Assembly: GCA_001304995.1 (NCBI GenBank)
Contig: BBZU01000004.1
Location: 110,130 to 174,129, forward strand
Length of the DNA stretch: 64,000 bases
Source: Clostridia bacterium UC5.1-1D10
GTDB lineage: Bacteria; Bacillota; Clostridia; Lachnospirales; Anaerotignaceae
Direction: 5' to 3'
A program made the position numbers and the translations under genes. The notes beneath the pieces are model-generated. The model did no database searches, was not told the origin of the DNA, and saw nothing but the letters and a program-made list of their open reading frames with translations. Position 1 is the first letter of the stretch; each line of letters begins with the position of its first letter. Shown piece after piece: positions 9,546-17,689 of this stretch.

Positions 9546-10481
9546 TTACTGTAAAACTTCTCTGATTAATTCAGTGCGTGCTACGATGTGCGTAAACAAC
9601 TTTGTTTCCAACGCCCCTCTCAGGGCTTTGACACTTGTGTTCGCGGAACATAATCCGATAACAGCTTTGCACTTCTGTAACGCTTCCAAGGATGCCTGAA
9701 TAGCAAAATCCTGACTGGGATCCATAATCTCTCCCTGTTCATTGAAATAATACGCCAAAAGCCTGCCGCATACTCCTTTTTTCTGAAGCATATTTCCGTA
9801 TCTGACACCAGATGCAAAATCTGGAGTCGAAGGATAATTTCCGATATTCACCAATGCAGCATCTATTTCCTGCCAGTTTTTTTCAAACTGCTTATATAAT
9901 TCTGTGGAACAGAGCAATTTCTTTTCCTCCAAACTTTCCGGCAGCGCGGGAAGATAGAGAAAATGCGGTGTTGCAGAAAGATTTTCAGCCAGAATTCGAA
10001 CATTTTCATTGGAATGATAATTCCGAATGGGAACACCTGCGTTTCCCAACAACGGATAAATATCCTGAATGCCCGTATCCTTCTGAGGATGCTGTTCCAG
10101 CCAAGCAACCAGCTGCCCAATGAAATGTCCCCAGCCAATACCAATCTTTTTGGCTCCGATTTTTTCCAGAAGACCAATGGTACTTTCTGACAGCATAATA
10201 TTTGTGCTTCTGTCATCTTCCAAATCTTCCTGAAGTACAGCATCTTGAATCTGCCACCGTTTTTGGAGTTTTTCCAGAAATACAGCAGATCTCTGCCATG
10301 GATCATGTATGGTGATTTCCACAAGACCCAAGGCTTTTGCCTCCGTCAGCATCCTGCTGATCAATGGACGGGAAACCCCCAATTCTTTTGCAATATCACT
10401 TTGTTTTTTATCCTCTATATAGTATTTTCTTGCGACATCAGCCAGCCGCATCATTTTTTCCTGTCTGGTATTCACATACAT
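9546..10481 (-). CDS. SorC/LsrR-family transcriptional regulator
   Basis: A 311-residue sugar-sensing regulator. The N-terminal HTH (residues about 5-55) contains KKQSDIAKELGVSRPLISRM. The C-terminal sugar-phosphate-binding domain shows the IGIGWG nucleotide-fold strand, the family's DI.PLLGN segment and a C-terminal VIGLCSANTSVKALRGAL block. The start at 10481 is set by AAGGAGAG 3-8 nt upstream. LsrR belongs to this family and is released by phosphorylated AI-2; here the likely effector is the phosphoketose made by DhaKL. The palindrome just upstream of its own start suggests autoregulation. Confidence 0.85.
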   Translation of the reverse strand: MYVNTRQEKMMRLADVARKYYIEDKKQSDIAKELGVSRPLISRMLTEAKALGLVEITIHDPWQRSAVFLEKLQKRWQIQDAVLQEDLEDDRSTNIMLSESTIGLLEKIGAKKIGIGWGHFIGQLVAWLEQHPQKDTGIQDIYPLLGNAGVPIRNYHSNENVRILAENLSATPHFLYLPALPESLEEKKLLCSTELYKQFEKNWQEIDAALVNIGNYPSTPDFASGVRYGNMLQKKGVCGRLLAYYFNEQGEIMDPSQDFAIQASLEALQKCKAVIGLCSANTSVKALRGALETKLFTHIVARTELIREVLQ

Positions 10482-10489
10482 CTCTCCTT

Positions 10490-10505
10490 TGTAACATATG
10501 TTACA
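10490..10505. promoter_or_regulatory. Palindromic operator in front of the SorC-type regulator
   Basis: TGTAACATATGTTACA is a perfect 16-bp palindrome. It sits 8 nt upstream of the regulator start and overlaps the region between ribosome binding site and promoter. It shares the AACATATGTT core with 9398-9409. A further TGTAAC half-site lies at about 10513. Confidence 0.65.
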
Positions 10506-10576
10506 TATTTTACTGTAACACAAAAAAATTCAACTTGCAAGAGAGATACACGTTATATAGTTCTCGATCCCAACTG

Positions 10577-10615
10577 AAAAAGCGACGAAACACAAAAGGT
10601 TCTACCGCTTTTTTG
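10577..10615. terminator. Weak hairpin with AAAAAGCG/CGCTTTTT ends
   Basis: An 8-bp stem with a loop of about 22 nt and T-runs at both ends. It may terminate the remnant gene at 10695-10844. The rest of 10506-10694 shows nothing else. Confidence 0.3.
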
Positions 10616-10694
10616 ACTCATTCTATTCTCGTTATTTTGTTTTTTATTTTGAGTCACACATAATTTACACGGTCATTTATGTGCTTCCTCTAAT

Positions 10695-10844
10695 TTAGGT
10701 GTCTAAACTATACTTTGATCTGCTTCTATTATCAAAGCAGAATTGATGTGGAGTGTCTCCAAAATTAACTATCACGCTCAGCGCATTGCCATACCCCGTT
10801 TTCTGCACAATGCCATCCTCCTCCAAATATGAAAAAGCTGTCAT
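10695..10844 (-). pseudogene. C-terminal gene remnant
   Basis: A 49-codon reading from ATG 10844 to TAA 10695. It includes YLEEDGIVQKTGYGNALSV and VNFGDTPHQF, which looks like the C-terminal end of a larger carbohydrate-active or hydrolase-type protein (the 'VNFGDT' ending resembles glycoside hydrolase C-termini). The frame stays open a few codons upstream and then runs into the end of the neighbouring gene, so the body of the gene is missing. The identity is a guess. Confidence 0.3.
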
Positions 10845-10845
10845 T

Positions 10846-11270
10846 TCATGCTGAACTGCTTGCTAACGTTAACCAAATTTTGTTATGCGCCGTAATATCT
10901 TCTTTATATTCATTCCACTGTTCATCATCCAGATGGTAAATCGGTGAAACATTATAAAGAACTTCAAGGATCATTCGATCTTGTGTTTTCCCATGGATTT
11001 TAAATGTAGACCAATTCCAATGAGTAGAAATGATGACAGAATCATTACATACCAGTTTAAACAACGGGATATCATATTGAGGGTTCACAAAAATAGTATC
11101 ATACTGTTCTTTGATGGGAATACGCCTTGCGAAATGCTTTGCTCCGCCGCCATAATCACGGTTTCCTCATAGGACAAATTTTCATAGGAAGATTGAATAG
11201 AAGAAAGTGCTTCTACCAAGTTTTTATCATCATGATACTCCGCATAGTTCTCATATACTATTTTTAACAT
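10846..11270 (-). pseudogene. Hypothetical protein of about 141 residues, frameshifted
   Basis: The start at 11270 has an excellent AGGAGGTGA site and reads MLKIVYENYAEYHDDKNLVE. The frame breaks near 11118: GVFP continues correctly only as IKEQYDTIFVNPQYDIPLF in the next frame, ending at 10846. Repaired, it is a small acidic soluble protein with a Tyr/Glu-rich N-terminus. No family was recognised. It is isolated between two operons. Confidence 0.5.
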
Positions 11271-11415
11271 CCGTGTCACCTCCTGCATTTCAGAATAACT
11301 CACACATTTGTCATTCGTGTTACAATCTACGAACTTTTTGCATTTTCCTATTGTTTTGTTTTTGTATTTTTTTAAAAAACAATCATCATTTCCACCTTTG
11401 CCAATTCTCAGCAAT

Positions 11416-11453
11416 AAAAAAGACAGCAAGATTTTTATCTTACTGCCTAAAAA
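11416..11453 (-). terminator. Second of two tandem terminators after the TSUP gene
   Basis: The minus strand reads GGCAGTAAGAT, a short loop, ATCTTGCTGTC, TTTTTTA. It is nearly identical to the hairpins at 4138-4173 and 18625-18660. Confidence 0.75.
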
Positions 11454-11457
11454 AATT

Positions 11458-11500
11458 AGAAAGGCTTGTCACCTGTATTTCACAGGCAACAAACCTTTCT
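11458..11500 (-). terminator. First of two tandem terminators after the TSUP gene
   Basis: A 19-bp stem on the minus strand, AGAAAGGTTTGTTGCCTGT with ACAGGTGACAAGCCTTTCT. It pairs along its full length if G-U pairs are allowed, with loop GAAAT and a following AATTTTTTT. RNA-level pairing with wobbles but imperfect DNA symmetry favours a transcript structure. Confidence 0.7.
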
Positions 11501-11638
11501 GATAATATCCTCTAACAGCGGATACACTTTCACTTTTTGTATAGCTGCTCTTTCCTTACAGTTTATTTTGTCTTTTGACTAAACTACAATTACAAATGAT
11601 TATTATGCCATATCTGTTGTATTTTCTTTTGTCAGGGC

Positions 11639-12499
11639 TTATTTAAATACAGTGATACTTGCAATAATTACAACACCCACGATAATCCAAACCAGCAGAT
11701 CTTTTTCCATGCTCTTTACCAGATATGCAGCTGTCGCAACACCAAAGACACCACTAATCATAATCAGAATGGACATCAGTTTATCATATTTGCCTGACTT
11801 AATGTAGGTAATGGAAGACATGGGCATTACTGCTGCACAGGATGCCATCATAATCGGGAAAGATACCAAGGGATCCATGCCTGCAAAGTATACAATCGCC
11901 ATACAAGGTGCGTAGAAGCCTACCCCCATGGACTGACCAACGCCACAGAAGAACAGACCAATTGCAGAAGCGATCAAAGGAACACCGGAAAGTCCCAGCG
12001 CTGTATTGCCTTCACACAGAATATCCAGCATACCAGACTGACGCAGAGCCATCAAAATTGCAGTCAGTGCCAATGCAGTGGCAATAACCAGCTGTACCTT
12101 TTTTACAGGCAGTTTGGAAACAACCTTCGCTCCGGCAATCCCGCCAATAATGGAAGCAATGATCAGCACAATCAAAGTAAATGCTTCTACTTCAACAATG
12201 GTCAGGAAAATAAAACCTTCAAACATGACCGGAATAGTATTTGCTACATTCAATGTACCAGGTACATTACTGTCATCCTTCACCAGATGAAACGTTTTGT
12301 AAATAATGGTCTGGGGAGCAAAGCTGCCGATACCCAATGTGTCCAGAAACTTAGTGATATAACCCTGTGCCACATTGATGAAATTTTTCAGAGGGCCATC
12401 ACTGTGGATTTCGCTTCTGTGTTTCCATACATCCTGGAAAAATACGCCGAGATAAGCAAGCATCAAAGCGCCTAAACCTAATTGAACGACCGTAATCAT
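11639..12499 (-). CDS. TSUP (TauE/SafE) family membrane permease
   Basis: 286 residues with about eight hydrophobic segments and the two-half pattern of the TauE/SafE family: GSFAPQTIIYK in the first half, CGVGQSMGVGFYAPCMA in the second. Members export or import small anions such as sulfite, sulfonates and organic acids. RBS AAGGAGAG precedes ATG 12499. It is the last gene of the OCD-tautomerase-dehydratase-symporter operon, so it may move the substrate or an acidic product of that pathway. Its substrate cannot be read from sequence. Confidence 0.8.
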   Translation of the reverse strand: MITVVQLGLGALMLAYLGVFFQDVWKHRSEIHSDGPLKNFINVAQGYITKFLDTLGIGSFAPQTIIYKTFHLVKDDSNVPGTLNVANTIPVMFEGFIFLTIVEVEAFTLIVLIIASIIGGIAGAKVVSKLPVKKVQLVIATALALTAILMALRQSGMLDILCEGNTALGLSGVPLIASAIGLFFCGVGQSMGVGFYAPCMAIVYFAGMDPLVSFPIMMASCAAVMPMSSITYIKSGKYDKLMSILIMISGVFGVATAAYLVKSMEKDLLVWIIVGVVIIASITVFK

Positions 12500-12548
12500 G
12501 TTGTTTTTCTCTCCTTTTTATTCGAATTTGTGAATTGCTTATTTTCAT

Positions 12549-14086
12549 TCAGACTTTTTTCACAGTTTCCATATAATGACAAAAATCATTTTCCACATCT
12601 GGATCAGGAGTGTATGTCAGGTGACTGACGATGATATTGACAATTATGGAAACGCAAAATACCGGAAGTAATTCATAAATATCCCATATTCCACCAAAAG
12701 GACGAATCAAATATTTCCATACGAAAACACCTGCGGCACCTGTCAGCATTCCAAGCAGTACACCTTGATGCGTCGTCTTTTTCCAAAACAGGGAAAGCAG
12801 TATAACGGGGCCAAAGGTTGCGCCGAATCCTGCCCATGCAAAGGATACAATCTCAAAAACGGAACTATTTGGATCAAATGCCATAAGAACACCTACTACT
12901 GCAATAAGTATGACTGTCACTCTGGCAATCCATACAGATTTGTGAGGGGGAATCCGCAAATGAAATGTATCTTGCAGTAAATCCTGTGAAATACTGGAGG
13001 ATGCTACCAGAAGCTGAGAATCGGCTGTTGATATAGTAGCTGCCAATATTCCGGAAAGAATCAATCCTGCAATCACTGCAAAAATCACACCATTCTGACT
13101 CAAAAGAGAGGCAACCTGAATAATCAATGTTTCTGAATCCGCCCCTTCCAAAACTGGAGTGGCACCTGCGGCGGTCATCGCGTTACCAACCAAACCAATG
13201 GAAATCGCAATAAACAAGGAAATTAAGACCCATACAACTGCAATCCGGCGGGATAATTGGAGTTTGGCTGCATCTTGAATCGCCATAAATCGCAGTAATA
13301 TATGCGGCATACCGAAGTAGCCCAATCCCCATGCCGATTTTGAAAAATTGTCAATGAGGAATATGTCGTTGTTTCATTTCCTGAAGCATAGGTCTGTGTC
13401 AGTGATAAGTAACCCGAAAGACTTTGTGCGTTTTCTACCACTTCGCTAAATCCTCCGGCAGTATAAATACCGAAAGATAAAATGATGATAATTGCCATTA
13501 TCATCACGATGCTTTGTACCAGGTCTGTAAAGCTGGCTGCAAGAAAACCACCTAGGGTGCAATAGCTGACAATTACGATTGCACTGATAATCAGTGCCAA
13601 GTGGTAAGAAACACCAAATAAACTGGCAAATAATTTGCCGCAGGCAGCAAAACCAGAAGCTGTATAGGGAACGAAGAAAATTACGATCATGATTGCTGTA
13701 AAGCCGCTGATTGCCCTGTTTTTACTGCGAAATCTTTTGAAAAAGAACTGTGGTAATGTAATAGCATCCAATGTTTGAGAAAAACACCGCAGCCTTTTGG
13801 CAATGAAGAGCCAATTGATATATGTACCAATTGCCAAGCCGGTTGCTGTCCAAAAAGCGTCTGCTGAGCCAGTAAGATACGCCAATCCTGGCAATCCCAT
13901 CAAAAGCCAGTTGCTCATATCAGATGCTTCAGCACTCATGGCAGTTACCACTGGCCCTAATTTTCGTCCGCCAAGGTAAAAATCATCTACCGTATTAGAA
14001 GACTTACTGCATCTGATACCAATGTATAACATTGCGCCCAGATAAATCAGGATGGTTATCATAATGCAAATTTGGGAATGTGACAT
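12549..14086 (-). pseudogene. Sodium:solute symporter (PutP-like), frameshifted
   Basis: Repaired, it is a protein of about 512 residues of the SSS family: DDFYLGGRKLGPVVTAMSAEASDMSNWLLMG near the N-terminus is the typical Na+/proline-type signature, with about 13 membrane segments. The frame breaks near 13353 in a run of T: TIFQNRHGDW should read TIFSKSAWGLGYFGMP, restored by one extra T. RBS AAAGGAGATT precedes ATG 14086. It probably imports the substrate of the operon. PutP-like members also carry other amino acids and small carboxylates. Confidence 0.8.
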
Positions 14087-14183
14087 AACAGAATCTCCTT
14101 TATAAAGGTGGAAAAATTAGCCGGCGGAAATACCCTTCCGGCCGGCAAATTTATTTTCATACATAACAGAGACTGCGATAAAA

Positions 14184-15854
14184 TTATTTCGCATCTCTAT
14201 CCCAAGGCTGCATTGCGCCACCTTCATGGGCAGGACGGCAAGTACGCGCAAAGATATTCAGACAACCCTTCTGTTCTTTCAAAGGAGGGCATACCCATTT
14301 TTCACGTCTTGCTGCCAGTTCTTCATCAGAAACTTCCAGATTTACAACGCCTTTGATGGTATCAACAGTTACATAGTCTCCATCTTCTACCAGCGCAATT
14401 ACGCCGCCATCATAAGCTTCCGGAGAAACATGACCTACCAGAGCGCCATGGCTGAAGCCAGAGAAACGTGCGTCTGTAACCAGACCAACACTCTTATGCA
14501 GACCACGTGCAACCAGAGCGTCGTTAGACAGCATCAGTTCTTTCATACCGGGAGCACCTTTACAGCCTTCATAACGCATTACAATAACATCGCCGGGTAC
14601 GATTTCTCCTGCAACAATTGCATTGTAAGCTTTGGTGTCATTATCGAAGCATTTTGCTTTGCCGCGGAATACACGCATTTCTTCAGGCACGCCAGTAGGA
14701 CGAATGATTGCGCCATTGGGTGCCAAATTGCCGCGCAGGATCTGAAGACCAGGCAGGTCATACAGAGGATTGTCCAAAGAACGCAGCAGATCACTGCTCT
14801 TAGCGTGAACATGTTTCAGCAGTTCACCCCATGTAGTGCCTGTCATAGTAGGAACATCCAGGAACAGTTTGCTTTCCAGCATTTTCATAACTGCCAGTGC
14901 GCCGCCAGCATGATACAGATCATTGATTGTGTAAGGGCCGCTGGGGATAACACCTACGATACAACGGATTTCTTTTGCGTATTTTTCGAAATATTCCATG
15001 CTGATATCAATGCCCAGTTCATAACCCATTGCCAGAATATGCAGCAGTGCGTTTGTAGACCCAGCAATTGCCATATCGAAAATGATAGCGTTCAGCAGGG
15101 TTTCCCGTGTAATCAGCTGAGAAGGACGCATATTCTGTTTTACCATTTCTACCATATGCATACCTGCTTCACGAGCTTTACGGATTTTCAGGCTATCTAC
15201 TGCAGGAATGCAGGATGTGCCAGGCAGTACTAGGTTGAAAATTTCACCCATCAGCTGCATAGTATTTGCAGTACCCATGGAAGGACATGCACCGCAAGTA
15301 GGACATACACATTCTTCCAGTTCCATCAATTCTTCATTGCTTTTACCGCTGAAACGAGCAACGTCTACGTCTGCTTCTACTACCTGCTGACCACAGTAAT
15401 TGCCGGCAGACATGCAGCCGCCAGTAACAACCATAGCGGGAATATCCAGACGTGCTACTGCCTGATAACAGCCTGCAATGATGTTATCACAGGAAGCGAT
15501 CATACAAATACCATCGAACTGGTGTACTTTGCTGACTGCTTCTACGGACATGCAGACAATGTCACGCAGAACCTGTTCATATTTCATTTCTTCAACACCA
15601 TTGGGGATGTTGCCGCATGTAGCGGAAATACCAAATTCCACAGGAATACCGCCTGCTGCCCAAATCCCCTGTTTTACCGTTTCCGCAATCTGACGCAGAT
15701 GGGCAGTTCCGGGAGAACCTTCCTGAAAAGAGTTAGGTACACCAATATGAGGTTTTGTACGAATATCCAGATCGCCATATCCAGCTGCTTTCATCATAAC
15801 GCGGCGATGCGCACCGCTTTCACCATTCCAAAATTCGGGACCGTATTTGCTCAT
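14184..15854 (-). CDS. Divergent IlvD/Edd-family dehydratase
   Basis: 556 residues spanning the whole IlvD/Edd family length. Cluster cysteines are visible at Cys80 (SATCGNIPNG), Cys122 (ASCDNIIAG) and in CPTCGACPSMGTANTM (about 184-199); the C-terminal domain has GRxxPGMKELM-like CKGAPGMKELM and DARFSGFSHGALVGHVSPEA. The family dehydrates 2,3-dihydroxy acids or sugar acids. Two usual metal features differ: the carbamylated Lys in CDK is Asn124, and the CxDD motif around Cys80 is CGNIPNG. This suggests an unusual substrate or metal site. RBS GGAGAGATCATACA precedes ATG 15854; the gene lies 19 nt after the tautomerase. Confidence 0.85.
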   Translation of the reverse strand: MSKYGPEFWNGESGAHRRVMMKAAGYGDLDIRTKPHIGVPNSFQEGSPGTAHLRQIAETVKQGIWAAGGIPVEFGISATCGNIPNGVEEMKYEQVLRDIVCMSVEAVSKVHQFDGICMIASCDNIIAGCYQAVARLDIPAMVVTGGCMSAGNYCGQQVVEADVDVARFSGKSNEELMELEECVCPTCGACPSMGTANTMQLMGEIFNLVLPGTSCIPAVDSLKIRKAREAGMHMVEMVKQNMRPSQLITRETLLNAIIFDMAIAGSTNALLHILAMGYELGIDISMEYFEKYAKEIRCIVGVIPSGPYTINDLYHAGGALAVMKMLESKLFLDVPTMTGTTWGELLKHVHAKSSDLLRSLDNPLYDLPGLQILRGNLAPNGAIIRPTGVPEEMRVFRGKAKCFDNDTKAYNAIVAGEIVPGDVIVMRYEGCKGAPGMKELMLSNDALVARGLHKSVGLVTDARFSGFSHGALVGHVSPEAYDGGVIALVEDGDYVTVDTIKGVVNLEVSDEELAARREKWVCPPLKEQKGCLNIFARTCRPAHEGGAMQPWDRDAK

Positions 15855-15872
15855 TGTATGATCTCTCCTTTA

Positions 15873-16095
15873 TTATTCTTTGATATAATCAGATGCCATC
15901 AAAAGTTCTTCTGATGCAATTTTTTGAGTAACTTCGTTCACAAAATGATCTGCAGAAAATTCTGCAAAAAGAAACTGAAATATCTTCCGGACGCCAGCCA
16001 CATGCATCTACTAGGCATTGATTCAGTTTCTTTGCCATTTCAGCTTTTGCTTCTTCTGTTCTTCCGGGATATAAACTTACAGAAATGTGCGGCGT
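15873..16095 (-). pseudogene. 4-oxalocrotonate tautomerase-like protein, damaged
   Basis: A small tautomerase-superfamily protein (about 73 residues when repaired): PHISVSLYPGRTEEAK, then WRPEDISVSFAEFSADHFV. Two faults are visible. First, the codon before the catalytic N-terminal proline (CCG) is ACG at 16093-16095, exactly 8 nt after AAGGAGG, where ATG is expected; a TTG further up would bury the proline. Second, a T-run near 15968 has one T too many, and removing it restores the frame to TAA 15873. Such enzymes use Pro1 as base for keto-enol shifts. It sits in the operon between the reductase and the dehydratase. Confidence 0.65.
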
Positions 16096-16108
16096 ATGCA
16101 ATACCTCC

Positions 16109-17095
16109 TTATTCCCACATGGTTCCTACTTTTGCTGCAACAGCTTTATCATAAATAGCTTTTGCCGCCATCAGATCCTGTGTACCGATACCAACTGTTT
16201 CAAAGACGATGATTTCTTCATCATTTTCACGTCCTACCAGGTTGCCAAGGAGTACATCGCCAAGTTCGCCTGTGAAAGCACTTTCGGAAATAGTGCCATC
16301 ATTCAAGGGGATGATAATATCACCGGATTCAGCCAAAACCGCAGACTGAGAGTCAAAATAGATTTTGCTTGCACGAGGCAGAATCTTAGGATCCATTTCC
16401 TGCATATGAGGCTGATAAGCGCCTACGCAGCTAACTGTACAGCCAGGTTTTACTTTATCTGCATTAAATACGGGTTTCAGAGAAGGTGTCATTGTAACCA
16501 AAATGTCCGCACCCTCTACTGCTTCATCAGAAGAAGCAGCGGCAATCAACTCTGCGCCATAAGAGCCCAATTCCTGACGCATACGTTCTACGAATGCATT
16601 CAAACGTTCTGGATCCAAATCGAAGATTCTTACGGTTTCCAGGTTACGTGCGCAAAGCATTGCTTCCAACTGTGTTGCTGCCTGTCCGCCTGTACCAATC
16701 AAGGCACCAACTTTTGCGTCCTTACGTGCCAATGCATCAAACGCGGCACCAGATGCAGCGCCTGTACGCAGCTGTGTCACATATGTACCATCCAAAACGG
16801 CGAAAACCAGACCTGTTTTTGCGTCAATCAGCAGCACTTGTGCTGGCGCTGTGGGCAAACCAGATTTTACATTGTCTGGGAAAATATTAACAATTTTCAG
16901 AGAGGCACAGTCAATATCCTCAACATAAGCAGGCATAAACAAAAGTGTACCATTGTGTTTGCTTGCCTGAATGTTGGTTCTCAGGGGAACCTCACTTTTT
17001 CCCTGAGAGTACAACATAAATGCTTTTTTGACTGCTTCAATGCTTTCTTTCATTGTAAAGACACTTTGAATATCTTTACGGTTCAGTAACAACAT
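16109..17095 (-). CDS. Ornithine cyclodeaminase/mu-crystallin family reductase
   Basis: 328 residues covering the full OCD/mu-crystallin fold. There is an N-terminal substrate domain (LRTNIQAS, GTLLFMPAY) and a Rossmann domain with GALIGTGGQAATQLEAML (about 130-147), LRTGAASG before it and VTMTPS after it. Members reduce cyclic or linear imines (for example 1-pyrroline-2-carboxylate), dehydrogenate amino acids or cyclise ornithine. It is the first gene of the operon and follows the XRE-cupin gene across the fold-back element. With a sodium symporter and a dehydratase it may process a hydroxylated amino or imino acid. The reaction is not fixed by sequence. Confidence 0.8.
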   Translation of the reverse strand: MLLLNRKDIQSVFTMKESIEAVKKAFMLYSQGKSEVPLRTNIQASKHNGTLLFMPAYVEDIDCASLKIVNIFPDNVKSGLPTAPAQVLLIDAKTGLVFAVLDGTYVTQLRTGAASGAAFDALARKDAKVGALIGTGGQAATQLEAMLCARNLETVRIFDLDPERLNAFVERMRQELGSYGAELIAAASSDEAVEGADILVTMTPSLKPVFNADKVKPGCTVSCVGAYQPHMQEMDPKILPRASKIYFDSQSAVLAESGDIIIPLNDGTISESAFTGELGDVLLGNLVGRENDEEIIVFETVGIGTQDLMAAKAIYDKAVAAKVGTMWE

Positions 17096-17456
17096 AAGTG
17101 ATCTTCCTTTCTATCCCCAAAACGTTTATAGGGACTTTCCATTAATTCCATATTCATTCTTCAGTACTTCTCCCTCTCGCGACACAGGGAAAGAAACATG
17201 TTTCCAAAGTTGTCATTGACAATATGCTTTGCCACCAGTTCGATGTTGATATGTCTCTGACAATCTTTATTCGTCTATATTTTATCATTCTTTCATAAAT
17301 AGTAAACTATTTTTTCATGATATGACAATTATCAGCATTTTATATAAAATATTTTCCTCTTATGTATATAAATGCTGTTTTTAGGAATATTTTATTTTAT
17401 ATATAAAAAATTTCTCACCATGTGTTTTTGCTATTTTTACCTATTTTCCAATATAA
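17096..17456. promoter_or_regulatory. Upstream region of the OCD operon
   Basis: AT-rich and non-coding. TCATGATATGA at 17315-17325 is the exact reverse complement of 11 bases at 18377-18387, upstream of the XRE-cupin gene. It is a candidate operator for that regulator. AT-richness makes chance matches more likely. Confidence 0.35.
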
Positions 17457-17668
17457 AAAAAGAGCATTCCTTTAGTGGCATCTTCATAAGAAAACAAAGA
17501 AATCTAAAATCCTTATCATGACAAAGGATTTTAGATTTCTTATTTTATTAAAATTTTATTTGTTATGTTTTCTTATGAAGACAGCCGTCGCACTTTCCCC
17601 TTAAGAAATCAAGGAAAAGAAAAATCAATGTTTTCTTAAGGGGAAGTTGCTTTTTGGAATGCCCTTTT
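17457..17668. repeat. 212-bp fold-back element of nested perfect hairpins
   Basis: An outer 14-bp stem (AAAAGAGCATTCC at 17457-17470 with GGAATGCCCTTTT at 17655-17668, one mismatch) closes a 16-bp perfect stem (17481-17496 with 17566-17581) and a 14-bp perfect stem (17595-17608 with 17632-17645). The 16-bp stem holds inside it an 18-bp perfect stem (17497-17514 with 17524-17541, 8-nt loop). No reading frame is present. It lies between the XRE-cupin stop and the OCD promoter. It could be a MITE-like insertion, a structured RNA, or an elaborate terminator of the XRE gene. Confidence 0.75.
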
Positions 17669-17689
17669 GATTTTCATTTATGCTATTTT

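Noticed and set aside
13223..13400. Programmed frameshift in the sodium symporter
   Set aside because: No conserved slippery heptamer with a downstream structure; the break is a simple one-base change in a T-run, and similar breaks occur in many unrelated genes.
14226..17089. Long plus-strand open frames opposite the dehydratase and OCD-like genes
   Set aside because: Complement of well-recognised enzymes; composition is typical of antisense shadows.
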